This document shows positions 1-7,113 of a stretch of DNA of 33,212 nt, piece by piece; within the stretch, counting starts at the first letter, position 1; every line of letters begins with the position of its first letter. A program made the translations under genes and the position numbers. The notes below the pieces were generated by a model, which did not search any database, was not told the origin of the DNA, and saw nothing but the letters and a program-made list of their open reading frames with translations. The stretch is from an uncultured Eubacteriales bacterium (GTDB taxonomy: Bacteria > Bacillota > Clostridia > Christensenellales > UBA1242), in the NCBI GenBank assembly GCA_900321185.1, contig ONVD01000040.1:1-33212 (forward strand), in the 5' to 3' direction.

Positions 1-462
1 GACCTTGTCAACAAATTTGGTAATTTTGTCAATCGTACAATTAACTACAAAGGTTGGGATAATGTTATACCTAATGCGCAAGTAGATAAGAGCATAAAAG
101 ACCTAGTGGCAAAAACTTTTGAAACAGCAGGTGAGGACATTGAACACACCAATTTCCGTGATGCTTTGGGCAAAGTCATGTCTCTAGTGGAAGCTGGTAA
201 CAAATATTTTGATGAAAAGCAACCTTGGGTGCTATTTAAAAATGACAAACCAGCATTTGACGAAGTTATTTATACTTGTTGCTATATTATTCAAAATCTC
301 GGCATACTTATGGAGCCATTTGTACCATTTAGCGCAAAAAAGATTAGAGATGCGTTCCATCAGGACAAAGTTGTTTGGTCTCCTACAGATTTGACAGTAG
401 GAACAACAATAGAACATATGCCAATATTGTTTGAGCGTATGACTGACAAGGATGTTTTGTAA
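1..462 (+). CDS. metG: Methionyl-tRNA synthetase, C-terminal part (5' truncated)
   Basis: The frame is open from the first base, so the start lies outside the window. The visible 153 residues are the end of a class I methionyl-tRNA synthetase, which charges tRNA-Met with methionine in the cytoplasm. The opening stretch DLVNKFGNFVNRT matches the family's conserved helix after the catalytic core (usually LVNKFGN.VNR), and the helical anticodon-binding domain follows (FRDALGKVMSLVEAGNKYFDEKQPW). The protein ends soon after the family's usual LFPRI-like segment (here ILFERM), so this copy lacks the C-terminal EMAPII-like tRNA-binding domain that many Firmicutes enzymes carry. The two downstream tRNA genes, one of them initiator tRNA-Met, suit a translation locus. 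The gene identity is firm; the missing domain follows directly from the stop position. Confidence 0.93.
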   Translation, partial: DLVNKFGNFVNRTINYKGWDNVIPNAQVDKSIKDLVAKTFETAGEDIEHTNFRDALGKVMSLVEAGNKYFDEKQPWVLFKNDKPAFDEVIYTCCYIIQNLGILMEPFVPFSAKKIRDAFHQDKVVWSPTDLTVGTTIEHMPILFERMTDKDVL

Positions 463-569
463 TATCCAAAACTCAACTCGAAGATACAGATAAATTCACG
501 AATAATTGTTATGTTTGGATACCTAGACGTACTGTTTATTTTAATAATCAATGGATTGTTTATTTTGGG

Positions 570-598
570 TTGACTAATTGTACAAAATATGCTAGTAT
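570..598 (+). promoter_or_regulatory. Promoter of tRNA-Gly
   Basis: A TTGACT -35 box (570-575) and a TAGTAT -10 box (593-598) are separated by 17 bp, with an extended TG just upstream of the -10 box. Transcription would start a few bases before the tRNA. The -10 box lies inside a perfect inverted repeat (589-610). Confidence 0.6.
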
Positions 599-610
599 TG
601 ATACTAGCAT
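589..610. repeat. Perfect inverted repeat over the tRNA-Gly -10 box
   Basis: The arms ATGCTAGTAT (589-598) and ATACTAGCAT (601-610) are exact reverse complements separated by TG. The repeat covers the -10 box and ends four bases before the tRNA. It could be an operator or, as RNA, a hairpin in the tRNA leader. It resembles, but is not the same as, the GTGCATAGTAC palindromes found elsewhere in the window. Confidence 0.6.
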
Positions 611-613
611 TAT

Positions 614-687
614 GCAGGTGTAGTTCAATGGCAGAACACGAGCTTCCCAAGCTTGATACGAGGGTCCGATTCCCTTCACCTGCTCCA
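614..687 (+). tRNA. tRNA-Gly (anticodon CCC), CCA encoded
   Basis: A full cloverleaf can be drawn. The acceptor arms GCAGGTG and CACCTGC (677-683) pair, the D stem is GTTC/GAAC, and the anticodon stem CGAGC/GCTTG closes the loop TTCCCAA, giving anticodon CCC. The T stem is GAGGG/CCCTT. The discriminator is T684 and CCA is encoded at 685-687. The T loop reads TCCGATT, so the near-universal T55 (pseudouridine) is replaced by C. The 3' end (667-689) is repeated exactly at 862-884. Amino-acid identity is secure; normal use in translation is likely but the T-loop change leaves some doubt. Confidence 0.93.
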
Positions 688-689
688 TT
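667..689 (+). repeat. Direct repeat copy 1: 3' end of tRNA-Gly (att-like)
   Basis: This 23-bp segment, from the T loop to two bases past CCA, recurs without mismatch at 862-884. A duplicated tRNA 3' end is the classic footprint of a tyrosine integrase inserting at a tRNA gene. Only 172 bp separate the copies and no integrase is present, so it would be a remnant or a very small non-autonomous unit. Confidence 0.75.
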
Positions 690-740
690 CAAGCAGAATA
701 AGCTTGATTTTTTTATACCTAGATGATGAGAGAAGAGCAA

Positions 741-871
741 AAGGGAATCGAACGGGCGGAACAGAAAATGCGAGCAAATCGCAGCATTTTCCCGCCCCGG
801 CGTGAAAGCGAACACGAAAGTGCATCCTAGAACAAAGAGAGTAAGTGATATGTGAGCGGAGCGATTCCCTT
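741..871. other. Structured insert between the tRNA-Gly repeats
   Basis: The insert is richer in G+C than its flanks and is full of inverted repeats. AAGGGAATCG (741-750) is the reverse complement of CGATTCCCTT, which occurs both in the tRNA T arm (667-676) and at 862-871. Inside, CGGGCGG (753-759) faces CCGCCCCG (792-799), enclosing TGCGA/TCGCA (769-773, 779-783) and GAAAA/TTTTC stems. No plausible protein is encoded. It may be a folded RNA or a decayed integrated element. Confidence 0.5.
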
Positions 872-884
872 CACCTGCTCCATT
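862..884 (+). repeat. Direct repeat copy 2: displaced tRNA-Gly 3' end
   Basis: Exact copy of 667-689. The sequence upstream does not form the rest of a tRNA, so this is a 3'-end fragment rather than a second gene. It would be the distal attachment site in an integration model. Confidence 0.75.
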
Positions 885-982
885 TATAGTGCCATTATCT
901 TGTAGTGGTGCTTTTATTTTTAATGAGTGACATACATTTTTTGATTTTTTTTAAAATATTTTGTGTTTTTTGCATTTTGTTA

Positions 983-1012
983 TTGACAAATACATATAAT
1001 AGGTGATATAAT
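983..1012 (+). promoter_or_regulatory. Promoter of initiator tRNA
   Basis: A perfect TTGACA (983-988) and a perfect TATAAT (1007-1012) are separated by 18 bp. The boxes end 26 bp before the mature tRNA, as expected for a strong stable-RNA promoter. Confidence 0.85.
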
Positions 1013-1038
1013 TAACCTACCAAGTTAGGGTAGTATGT

Positions 1039-1115
<77 letters not shown>

Positions 1116-1120
1116 TTCAA

Positions 1121-1150
1121 GAGTCTTGCTGATGCAAGGCTCTTTTTTTT
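1121..1150 (+). terminator. Terminator after initiator tRNA
   Basis: The stem GAGTCTTGC/GCAAGGCTC with loop TGAT is followed by a run of nine T, a textbook intrinsic terminator starting six bases after the tRNA CCA. Confidence 0.9.
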
Positions 1151-1297
1151 TGTAAATAATCATATTTAATTCTTTATTCTATTTTAATATTCTTTGTTCA
1201 TTTTGAAAAAGGCATATTGTTTTGGTTTGTTGGTACAAAATTTTATCTTTAGCAATGAATAATCTATAAAAAAATGTCGAAAAAAGTCTAAATCTGC

Positions 1298-1326
1298 TTG
1301 ACGTAGTATAAGCCAAAATGTTAAAT
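1298..1326 (+). promoter_or_regulatory. Possible promoter of the Ig-like lipoprotein gene
   Basis: TTGACG (1298-1303) and TTAAAT (1321-1326) are 17 bp apart. The -35 box is good and the -10 box weak. The stretch 1152-1297 otherwise shows only AT-rich DNA with no gene or strong structure. Confidence 0.4.
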
Positions 1327-1356
1327 TAAAAATAGCATAAATTTTGGGTGAACGCT

Positions 1357-3228
1357 ATGGTTTTTAATGTTAAATCTAAGATAAATGTTTTGCTGGCAAT
1401 ATTGTGTTTGTTGCTGGCTGTCTTGTTGTGTGGTTGTAACGATGACACTCAACATTCTACAACCAACATTACAGATAGTAAAGAATACGAAGCAGGTAGG
1501 GAGTGTAGTTTTGATGATGCTAGCGATGTGATTTTAACTTTGGGATTAGTGGGACAAGATTCTGTACCTTTAAAAATACAAGGTACTAACTACACTCTTG
1601 ATTATAATGAGCAAATAATAAATATTATAGACAATTGCATAGTTGCTGTCGGTGTGGGAGAGACCACCATAAAACTTAATTACACTGTTGCCGACAAAAC
1701 CTTGACTGCCACTAAACACGTATTAGTCAAGTCTCCAGTGTTTTGTGGCAATGCCAGCATATTACCTAAATATATTTTTACATTAGATGGTGGAGCTAAA
1801 ACAATAGATATTCAAGACTTAAATGCAGATTATATGTTTGATGTCGAGTATTCTACTGCAGGCAAGTGTTTTAGTGTCAACAATCTTGGTAATGTTACAC
1901 CACTTAGTTGCGGTAATGATTGGTTGTATGTTCGCGTCGTATCTGGCGTGGACGCGGAAAAGAGGTTAATATACAAAACTTTGGAGACGGAGATTATTGT
2001 TATAGACCCAGATTATGATATCAATCTAAGTGTACTTGATGCTCAAGATAACGTACTTTTGGATAATGGAGATAATTATACACTTTATTCCAACCCAACT
2101 GGTATATCTTATAAATTAAAGTTGTATACAGGGGTGTTTGCGGAAAATATTGTAGACGTTGTCATAAATACAAAGACTGAGAAAAATTTGGTAAAAGACG
2201 ATAAATCTTTATTGCATTTTGGTAGTAAGCAAATTACAGATAATTACGTTTATTTACCTTTGACTATTTATGATGCTGGTACTACACAACTATCCTTATC
2301 TTTGTCATTTGTTGCATATAATCTAGTGTCAAAGTGTGAATACAACGACATAACGTTGAATGTCTACAGACAAACCACTGATTTTGAATTAACAGCGTAT
2401 TCACTCACTGATTATTCTGTTATTGCTGATGATAGTTTTAGTTTGTATGTGTTTAATACGGAGTTTACAGAACAAGCCAATGCTGATTTAATTTATGACA
2501 AAACTTTGGTCACGTTTAAGACAAATGATTATACTGACCAAGTGATGAATATCGAATGCATACCTAACGCCGAAGTTGAAGTCCGCGAAGATGGTTTTGT
2601 CATCATTCCAACGCACGCTCAAACGATAAATTTTAGATTAACGGGGTCATATGGAAATTACACCAAAACTTTTACAATAGAAGTTTTGGAGTATTTGCCT
2701 CAAAATGTAGAATTTTATTCACCAAATGATATAGATCTAACATTGAACGTAGGTGATGCTATGGATATTACTCCCGTTATTACTCCTATTTATGCTTTAG
2801 CAACTATTGAATATGTTTTTGACACTGATATATTTACGATTAACAATGGCGTTCTGTTTGCTAAGAGTGCTGGAGACGCTACATTAACCATAAACGTAGG
2901 TAGCATATCTAAAAGTTATGCAATTCACATTCTAGATAATAATATCAAGATAGATATTATATCTGAAACAAATATTGAGGGCGGTGTTCAATTATCTTAC
3001 AAAGTTTATGCAGGGAATATTACTAAATATACAGATTACGAACAAAAATTAGAGTTGTATTTTTATGATACCAATGGTAATTTGATAACATCAAAGGATA
3101 CTGTAGAATATGAGATGTTATCTAACAAAATCAACATCTATCTTAGTCCAGGTACTAAGTGTCATGTGAGATTGTATAGTAAGACGTATGATATCTTTAG
3201 CGAATACTATTTTTTGAGCAATAATTAA
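1357..3228 (+). CDS. Surface lipoprotein with BIG2/Ig-like domains
   Basis: A 623-residue protein of no named function. A hydrophobic signal peptide ends in a lipobox, LCGC, with Cys27 as the predicted lipidated residue, so the mature protein should sit on the outer face of the membrane. The body is beta-rich. Two stretches look like bacterial Ig-like (BIG2) domains: GVGETTIKLNYTV near residue 100, and a clearer one around residues 460-540 (LNVGDAMDITPVITP, then NNGVLFAKSAGDATLTINVG). Such domains usually act as spacers or adhesion modules. ATG at 1357 is preferred because GGGTG lies six bases upstream; a GTG at 1348 is in frame but has no ribosome site. LspA, which would cleave the signal peptide, is encoded at 7110. 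Lipoprotein assignment is strong, the function unknown. Confidence 0.82.
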   Translation: MVFNVKSKINVLLAILCLLLAVLLCGCNDDTQHSTTNITDSKEYEAGRECSFDDASDVILTLGLVGQDSVPLKIQGTNYTLDYNEQIINIIDNCIVAVGVGETTIKLNYTVADKTLTATKHVLVKSPVFCGNASILPKYIFTLDGGAKTIDIQDLNADYMFDVEYSTAGKCFSVNNLGNVTPLSCGNDWLYVRVVSGVDAEKRLIYKTLETEIIVIDPDYDINLSVLDAQDNVLLDNGDNYTLYSNPTGISYKLKLYTGVFAENIVDVVINTKTEKNLVKDDKSLLHFGSKQITDNYVYLPLTIYDAGTTQLSLSLSFVAYNLVSKCEYNDITLNVYRQTTDFELTAYSLTDYSVIADDSFSLYVFNTEFTEQANADLIYDKTLVTFKTNDYTDQVMNIECIPNAEVEVREDGFVIIPTHAQTINFRLTGSYGNYTKTFTIEVLEYLPQNVEFYSPNDIDLTLNVGDAMDITPVITPIYALATIEYVFDTDIFTINNGVLFAKSAGDATLTINVGSISKSYAIHILDNNIKIDIISETNIEGGVQLSYKVYAGNITKYTDYEQKLELYFYDTNGNLITSKDTVEYEMLSNKINIYLSPGTKCHVRLYSKTYDIFSEYYFLSNN

Positions 3229-3287
3229 AAAATTGTATATTATGACACAATAATAAACAAATAGACACAAAAATAATATTTAAATAT

Positions 3288-3334
3288 TTTTTGATAAATC
3301 TCTTTTACGTTATAATTTACTAAAAGCGTAAAAG
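3288..3334 (+). promoter_or_regulatory. Promoter with flanking inverted repeat
   Basis: A perfect TATAAT lies at 3311-3316, with a poor T-rich -35 region. Exact inverted arms CTTTTACG (3302-3309) and CGTAAAAG (3327-3334) flank the -10 box and end at the ribosome site of the next gene. They could be an operator or a leader hairpin controlling the gene at 3341. Confidence 0.5.
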
Positions 3335-3340
3335 GGATTT

Positions 3341-3943
3341 ATGTTTATTAGGATAGAAGATAAAAACTTTAGTTTTACTAGCACAGTTGACATTAGTTCA
3401 ACTGAATTTGACATCATAGATAATCGGTTTGTCGGTACTATGCACATGGTTGTCAAATATAATACTGAAATATATAATTACAGAGATTTTTCACTTTTTT
3501 GGTGCATAGTACCTCAAAAACCACTGCACAGCATTCGTTTTGTGCTTTTTAATATGCAAAAACAAGTAGCATATTGCTTATTGGAGCATAATATTTGTAA
3601 AAGCGTAGTTATTCGTAGATTAAATAATCAAGTTTTTTTAGTACTATGCACTGGTAAAACATCTTTTTTGTATATTTGCAAATTAGAGCAAAACAAAGTT
3701 TTGCGTAAATGTATAATACTACACGAAATTAAACAAATAATGTTTGTCGAACAACAATTTGTAGTCGTGCATAGTATTAATGGGCAAAGACATACCTTGG
3801 GCATTGCGGATATATTTAATCTAAATTTTACTCCACTCATTAATATAACGACAGAGCAATCACTAACACTAAAATATATCCAGCACAAGATTGTTATGTA
3901 TAATAATTTGGGGCAACTCATATTTAAAAAATCATTAAAATAA
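3341..3943 (+). CDS. Hypothetical protein carrying four GTGCATAGTAC motifs
   Basis: A 200-residue protein that I do not recognise. It has no signal peptide or clear membrane segment. The pattern of short hydrophobic strands (VFLVLCTG, SFLYICKLEQN, QFVVVHSING) suggests a beta-rich fold, perhaps propeller-like, but that is only an impression. The ATG follows AAAGGGA by three bases, and a TATAAT box flanked by an inverted repeat lies upstream. The oddity is at DNA level: four copies of the GTGCATAGTAC motif, in both orientations, sit inside the coding region and are read in different frames, so they encode different residues (GTMH, WCIVP, LVLCT, VHSI). The gene converges on the ferritin-like gene across a shared hairpin terminator. 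The ORF is likely real; its function is unknown. Confidence 0.65.
   Translation: MFIRIEDKNFSFTSTVDISSTEFDIIDNRFVGTMHMVVKYNTEIYNYRDFSLFWCIVPQKPLHSIRFVLFNMQKQVAYCLLEHNICKSVVIRRLNNQVFLVLCTGKTSFLYICKLEQNKVLRKCIILHEIKQIMFVEQQFVVVHSINGQRHTLGIADIFNLNFTPLINITTEQSLTLKYIQHKIVMYNNLGQLIFKKSLK
3435..3776. repeat. Cluster of four GTGCATAGTAC motifs
   Basis: Exact 11-mers occur at 3435-3445 (minus), 3502-3512 (plus) and 3641-3651 (minus), and a ten-base copy GTGCATAGTA at 3767-3776 (plus). All lie within one coding region, in three reading frames. Copies at 12.7, 13.8 and 16.6-16.8 kb belong to the same family. Confidence 0.85.
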
Positions 3944-3946
3944 AAA

Positions 3947-3968
3947 AAACATAACATAAGTTATGTTT
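3947..3968. terminator. Bidirectional terminator between convergent genes
   Basis: Perfect 9-bp arms AAACATAAC and GTTATGTTT surround ATAA. A-rich sequence on the left and T-rich on the right let it work on both strands. It overlaps the stop codon of the minus-strand gene. Confidence 0.75.
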
Positions 3969-4407
3969 ATAGATTTTTTAAAAAAATCTTTAGATTGTTA
4001 AAATGTTTTTCTTCCAAGGCTAAGAGCTCTTCACACATTTGCAGGATTTCTTTTGATGCATCTTTGTGGTCGTGTAAATCTTTGTAGCACTGTGTTGTAC
4101 CCATAACCGTGCCTAGCAAGAGCATCTCGGTTAGGTGTCTAGTAGTTTTATTAAACATAGTGCTAAATTTTACAGAAAACCACAAGCGCATTTTTTCGAA
4201 TATATTGTTTTCGTTTAGACAAACTCCTTTTTGTTTGGCATAATCCAAGCATTTTTCGATAAACTCTATATAGTTGTCATATTCGCTTTTTAATTCTTGC
4301 AACAAACCAACATTCAATACTCGAGGCATGAGGTCGTGAATGCTTTGTGTAGCAGTTTTGCAATTTTGATAAATAGAAGTAAGTAGCAAAGTATCTGTTT
4401 CGTTCAT
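3967..4407 (-). CDS. Ferritin-like four-helix protein, function unknown
   Basis: A 146-residue soluble protein that reads as four long amphipathic helices. The layout recalls small clostridial hypothetical proteins with a ferritin-like fold: an N-terminal helix (LLTSIYQNCKTATQSIHDLM), a second ELKSEYDNYIEFIEKCLDYAKQKG, a third with FSTMFNKTTRHLTEMLLLGTVMG, and a last rich in Glu (EILQMCEELLALEEKHFNNL). I recognise the family by this pattern, not by a named domain, and do not see a convincing full set of iron ligands. An excellent ribosome site (GGAGGGAG) precedes the ATG. A hairpin terminator lies upstream, separating it from the lipoprotein gene at 4610, so it is probably a single-gene unit. 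Function cannot be assigned. Confidence 0.75.
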   Translation of the reverse strand: MNETDTLLLTSIYQNCKTATQSIHDLMPRVLNVGLLQELKSEYDNYIEFIEKCLDYAKQKGVCLNENNIFEKMRLWFSVKFSTMFNKTTRHLTEMLLLGTVMGTTQCYKDLHDHKDASKEILQMCEELLALEEKHFNNLKIFLKNL

Positions 4408-4453
4408 ATTCTCCCTCCAGATGTAGTTTATACAAAATACGCTAAATAATACA

Positions 4454-4495
4454 AAAAAAATAAAGAATACCTAAGTTTTGTATTGGATATTCTTT
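4454..4495 (-). terminator. Terminator after the minus-strand lipoprotein gene
   Basis: Read on the minus strand, AAAGAATATCC pairs with GGTATTCTTT (one bulge) and is followed by a T-rich tract. It lies about 115 bp after the stop of the gene at 4610-5485. The rest of 4408-4609 is AT-rich with no gene. Confidence 0.65.
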
Positions 4496-4609
4496 ATAAA
4501 TTTATTTTTTGAACAATTGATTTATTTTATTTAAATGTATATATTTATAATATTGCTAATATTATTAAGATTTTGTGGTCGCAATTTATTTGAAATAATT
4601 ATTAATTTT

Positions 4610-5485
4610 TTAATTTTGATTTTCTACATTTTGACCTGTGTTAAAGTTGTTTTGCGGTGAGCTAGGGTCGTCAATATTGTGTGTTGTTTTTTTGTTTCTT
4701 TTCTTAAGATACAACACTCCGAATAAAATTCCACCAAATACAAATGTTGCAACAATGGCGGTTAGATACCATGCTAATCTGTTTTCGTTAGTGTAGACAC
4801 TTTGCCAGATTTTTATATTTTGTGGTGAATCACTCACTTCTTGAGCCAAGGTGCTTTCCCAAATATATATATCATAATTATCGATAATTCGGTGGTAAGT
4901 AGCATTGCTATTTGTACGATAAGTAGTGGGATAAACATAAGTTGTACCAACTGTGATATCATCAAAATATGCTGATAGTTTGCTAGTATCACCATCAAAA
5001 TAAGTATTTGCTATATACGTTGAAAGCGTGGTATAGATTTGGGTGTTGAGTGTGTTTGTGTAAGTACTGTTACCATCGAATATTATATATTTGTTAACAT
5101 ACAAACCTTTTTGTACATTTCTTTTAGTATTAGACGAATCATCAATTTCATAAAATTTTGCATAATCTTTATAAGATGCAAAAGTTATGGTAAACAAACG
5201 TCCATTTGTTGCGTTTTGTGTGTTTACTGTAATGCCAGTTAGGTCTTTGTCGTTTGAAACGTTCGTCCATTGAGTGTTAATGACTGAATCTATTTGACTA
5301 AGTAAATCATCTTTGTTAATACCCATGCTATCTAGTTCGGTAGGCTCAAGCGTGACTTCGTATGCTTGAGTAATAGAACCATCTTGATATAAATATATCG
5401 AAACATTTATCGTGGAGCATGCTGAAAATCCACAGCAACACAAAATTGATGCAAAAATAGTCAGCAGTTTGGCAAACTTATTCAT
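4610..5485 (-). CDS. Lipoprotein with C-terminal membrane segment
   Basis: A 291-residue envelope protein of unknown function. The signal peptide ends in lipobox FSAC with Cys23 as the likely lipidated residue. A large extracytoplasmic region follows, with a short hydrophobic strand and SITQAYEVTLEP near the start. Close to the C terminus is one transmembrane helix (about residues 236-260, LAWYLTAIVATFVFGGILFG), then a basic stop-transfer stretch KKRNKK and an Asn/Gln-rich cytoplasmic tail. A protein held at both ends, by lipid and by helix, is uncommon but recurs in Firmicutes lipoproteins of unknown role. The ribosome site TGGAGGGA decides the start. It is divergent from the surface protein at 5655. 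Topology is well supported. Confidence 0.82.
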   Translation of the reverse strand: MNKFAKLLTIFASILCCCGFSACSTINVSIYLYQDGSITQAYEVTLEPTELDSMGINKDDLLSQIDSVINTQWTNVSNDKDLTGITVNTQNATNGRLFTITFASYKDYAKFYEIDDSSNTKRNVQKGLYVNKYIIFDGNSTYTNTLNTQIYTTLSTYIANTYFDGDTSKLSAYFDDITVGTTYVYPTTYRTNSNATYHRIIDNYDIYIWESTLAQEVSDSPQNIKIWQSVYTNENRLAWYLTAIVATFVFGGILFGVLYLKKRNKKTTHNIDDPSSPQNNFNTGQNVENQN

Positions 5486-5507
5486 ATTCCCTCCAAATTA
5501 TTGTAAT

Positions 5508-5539
5508 TAAATATTGCAAAACAAACCAAAAATTGTCAA
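5508..5539 (-). promoter_or_regulatory. Possible promoter of the lipoprotein gene
   Basis: A perfect TTGACA is present on the minus strand (complement of 5534-5539). No good -10 box sits at 17 bp; only weak AT-rich candidates lie at 16-21 bp. Confidence 0.3.
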
Positions 5540-5597
5540 CAAAAAACACTACATTAAACTTATTTTATTGTTGAAAATAAAAATGTAGAATATTTAT

Positions 5598-5626
5598 TTG
5601 ACTAAAATTTTTGAATATACTAAAAT
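5598..5626 (+). promoter_or_regulatory. Promoter of the anchored surface protein gene
   Basis: TTGACT (5598-5603) and TAAAAT (5621-5626) are separated by exactly 17 bp, about 30 bp before the start codon. Confidence 0.75.
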
Positions 5627-5654
5627 TTAAACAAAGCTAATACAAGGAGCAATT

Positions 5655-6620
5655 ATGAAAACTAAAACTCTGTTCATAAGTGTAGTTTCGGGTGTAGTGG
5701 TAATTTGCTTGATTGTTGCATTGGTGCTTGTTTTTAATGTCAGACAACCTTATGTGCCAAGCGAGTCTACTATAGAGATAGTTGATACTACTGAGTGGGG
5801 CAACCTAGAGGCCAACGTCACCACATCTGGTGGCACTGTGCAACAAAGTGATGTCGAGACTGCCGAGGGTAAGTATTATCGCACACTGACAGCAGTTCCT
5901 AGTGAAGGTTATACATTTGCTTATTGGAAAAATTCTTCCATAAAACTAAGTGGTGATTTGCAACTAACTTTGGGTGCTAGTTCTCTAACGGCTCTAAATA
6001 CTGTCGTTAGTGCTTGTACGCCTGTGTTTGTAGAAGATGCTAACGTGTTTGAAATTACTGACATTTCAACTTTTCAGTCAATTTTGATAAACGATATTAG
6101 TCAAGATTCCACAAGTGGCAAGATATACAAATTAACTACAGACTTGTTTGGTGTTAGTGACAAAACAAGTGGAATTAGTGAGTCTTTGGGCGTTTTTAGG
6201 GGGGTGCTAGATGGTAACAATCATTCGTTAAGTGGCATTGATATTAATGGGGTTGGACTATTTACTAGCCTTGATGACGCAGTTATCAAAGATTTGGTTT
6301 TGTCAAATGGCAATATTAATGGTGACGGTTCGGAGTATATAGGTTCGTTTTGCGGTAGTATCAACAATAGTTTGATAAGCCGTTGTTTGTCTTACTTAAA
6401 TATCACCAATTCTAATGACAATGGATTTGCTGGTGGTATTGTGGGTGTTTGTTCATCTACTACCCAAAAATCTCTGTTGTTTAGTTGTGGTTTTTATGGG
6501 GTAGTGCGTGCCACCAACCCTCAACAAATGATTGCGTTTAATACCAAACTAGCCAGTTTGGGTACAGATAGCTGTTCTGTCTTTAGGCCCAAAAATAACG
6601 GTGCCATCAACACACTGTGA
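5655..6620 (+). CDS. Membrane-anchored surface protein, InlB/GLUG-like repeats
   Basis: A 321-residue protein with an N-terminal uncleaved signal anchor (residues 7-28, ISVVSGVVVICLIVALVLVF) and a large outside domain. Residues about 70-100 resemble an InlB B-repeat (YYRTLTAVPSEGYTFAYWK). The second half carries Gly/Ser-rich strands of the type seen in GLUG-repeat adhesins (FRGVLDGNNHSLSGIDI, GLFTSLDDAVIKDLVLSNGNI, EYIGSFCGSI, GFAGGIVGVC), which usually form a beta-helix. No sortase motif or second membrane segment is visible. It has its own promoter and an AAGGAG ribosome site. A role in surface adhesion or wall interaction is an inference from the repeats. Confidence 0.78.
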   Translation: MKTKTLFISVVSGVVVICLIVALVLVFNVRQPYVPSESTIEIVDTTEWGNLEANVTTSGGTVQQSDVETAEGKYYRTLTAVPSEGYTFAYWKNSSIKLSGDLQLTLGASSLTALNTVVSACTPVFVEDANVFEITDISTFQSILINDISQDSTSGKIYKLTTDLFGVSDKTSGISESLGVFRGVLDGNNHSLSGIDINGVGLFTSLDDAVIKDLVLSNGNINGDGSEYIGSFCGSINNSLISRCLSYLNITNSNDNGFAGGIVGVCSSTTQKSLLFSCGFYGVVRATNPQQMIAFNTKLASLGTDSCSVFRPKNNGAINTL

Positions 6621-6682
6621 TAAGCACTGTTTGTTTTTGTGTATTTAGGCCATTATTCGACACAAAATCTTGGCGCTTTTGA

Positions 6683-6711
6683 TTGTCAATATGGGTTTTG
6701 TTTGGTATAGT
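6683..6711 (+). promoter_or_regulatory. Promoter of the sepF operon
   Basis: TTGTCA (6683-6688) and TATAGT (6706-6711) have 17-bp spacing. The -10 region reads GTTTGGTATA (6700-6709), identical to one half of the operators at 29605 and 29634, though the left half-site is missing. Confidence 0.65.
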
Positions 6712-6729
6712 TGACTAGTGAGGCGCGTT

Positions 6730-7113
6730 ATGAAATTTTTGGAACATTTGTTTAAGGGACTAGAGAGTTTTAGCGTTTACAACCCGCCAGACAAACAAGT
6801 CAACATACACACAACTAAAAACGCAAAAATCCCCTCTAATATGGTCAAGCAACCAGACAAAACGGTTGCTGTTATTCAACCATTTGATTTTGATGATGTG
6901 ATAAAATTTGTGGATTTTATCTCAGGCAATCGTTCGGCGGTGGTGGACTTTAACACGTTACCAAATGATGAGTTAGAGCGTTCAATTGATTTTGTAAGTG
7001 GGGCAGTATGTGCTTTGCATGGAGAGATGCAAAATATCTCAAATGGCATTTATTTGTTTGCACCTAATTGTACAAAACTAGTGACAAACAAAAGGAAGAA
7101 AAGCAGAAGATGA
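6730..7113 (+). CDS. sepF: Cell division protein SepF
   Basis: A 127-residue SepF (DUF552) protein. SepF binds the membrane by an N-terminal amphipathic helix and links FtsZ filaments into the Z-ring. Visible here are the N-terminal helix MKFLEHLFKGL, a variable basic linker, and the conserved core: VAVIQPFDFDDVIKFVDFI, SAVVDFNTL, and the family signature SIDFVSGAVCALHGEM followed by NGIYLFAP. ATG 6730 is chosen because GAGG lies six bases upstream; the in-frame GTG at 6718 overlaps that site. The stop overlaps the lspA start in ATGA, implying translational coupling. FtsZ and FtsA, its partners, are encoded at 22-24.6 kb. Confidence 0.9.
   Translation: MKFLEHLFKGLESFSVYNPPDKQVNIHTTKNAKIPSNMVKQPDKTVAVIQPFDFDDVIKFVDFISGNRSAVVDFNTLPNDELERSIDFVSGAVCALHGEMQNISNGIYLFAPNCTKLVTNKRKKSRR

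Noticed and set aside
360-815. 151-codon open frame on the minus strand
   Set aside because: It is the antisense of tRNA-Gly and the structured insert; the GEGNRTLVSSLGS stretch is a well-known false translation of antisense tRNA.
3628-3957. 109-codon minus-strand frame over the motif-bearing gene
   Set aside because: No ribosome site, overlaps the bidirectional terminator, and the plus-strand frame has a promoter and ribosome site.
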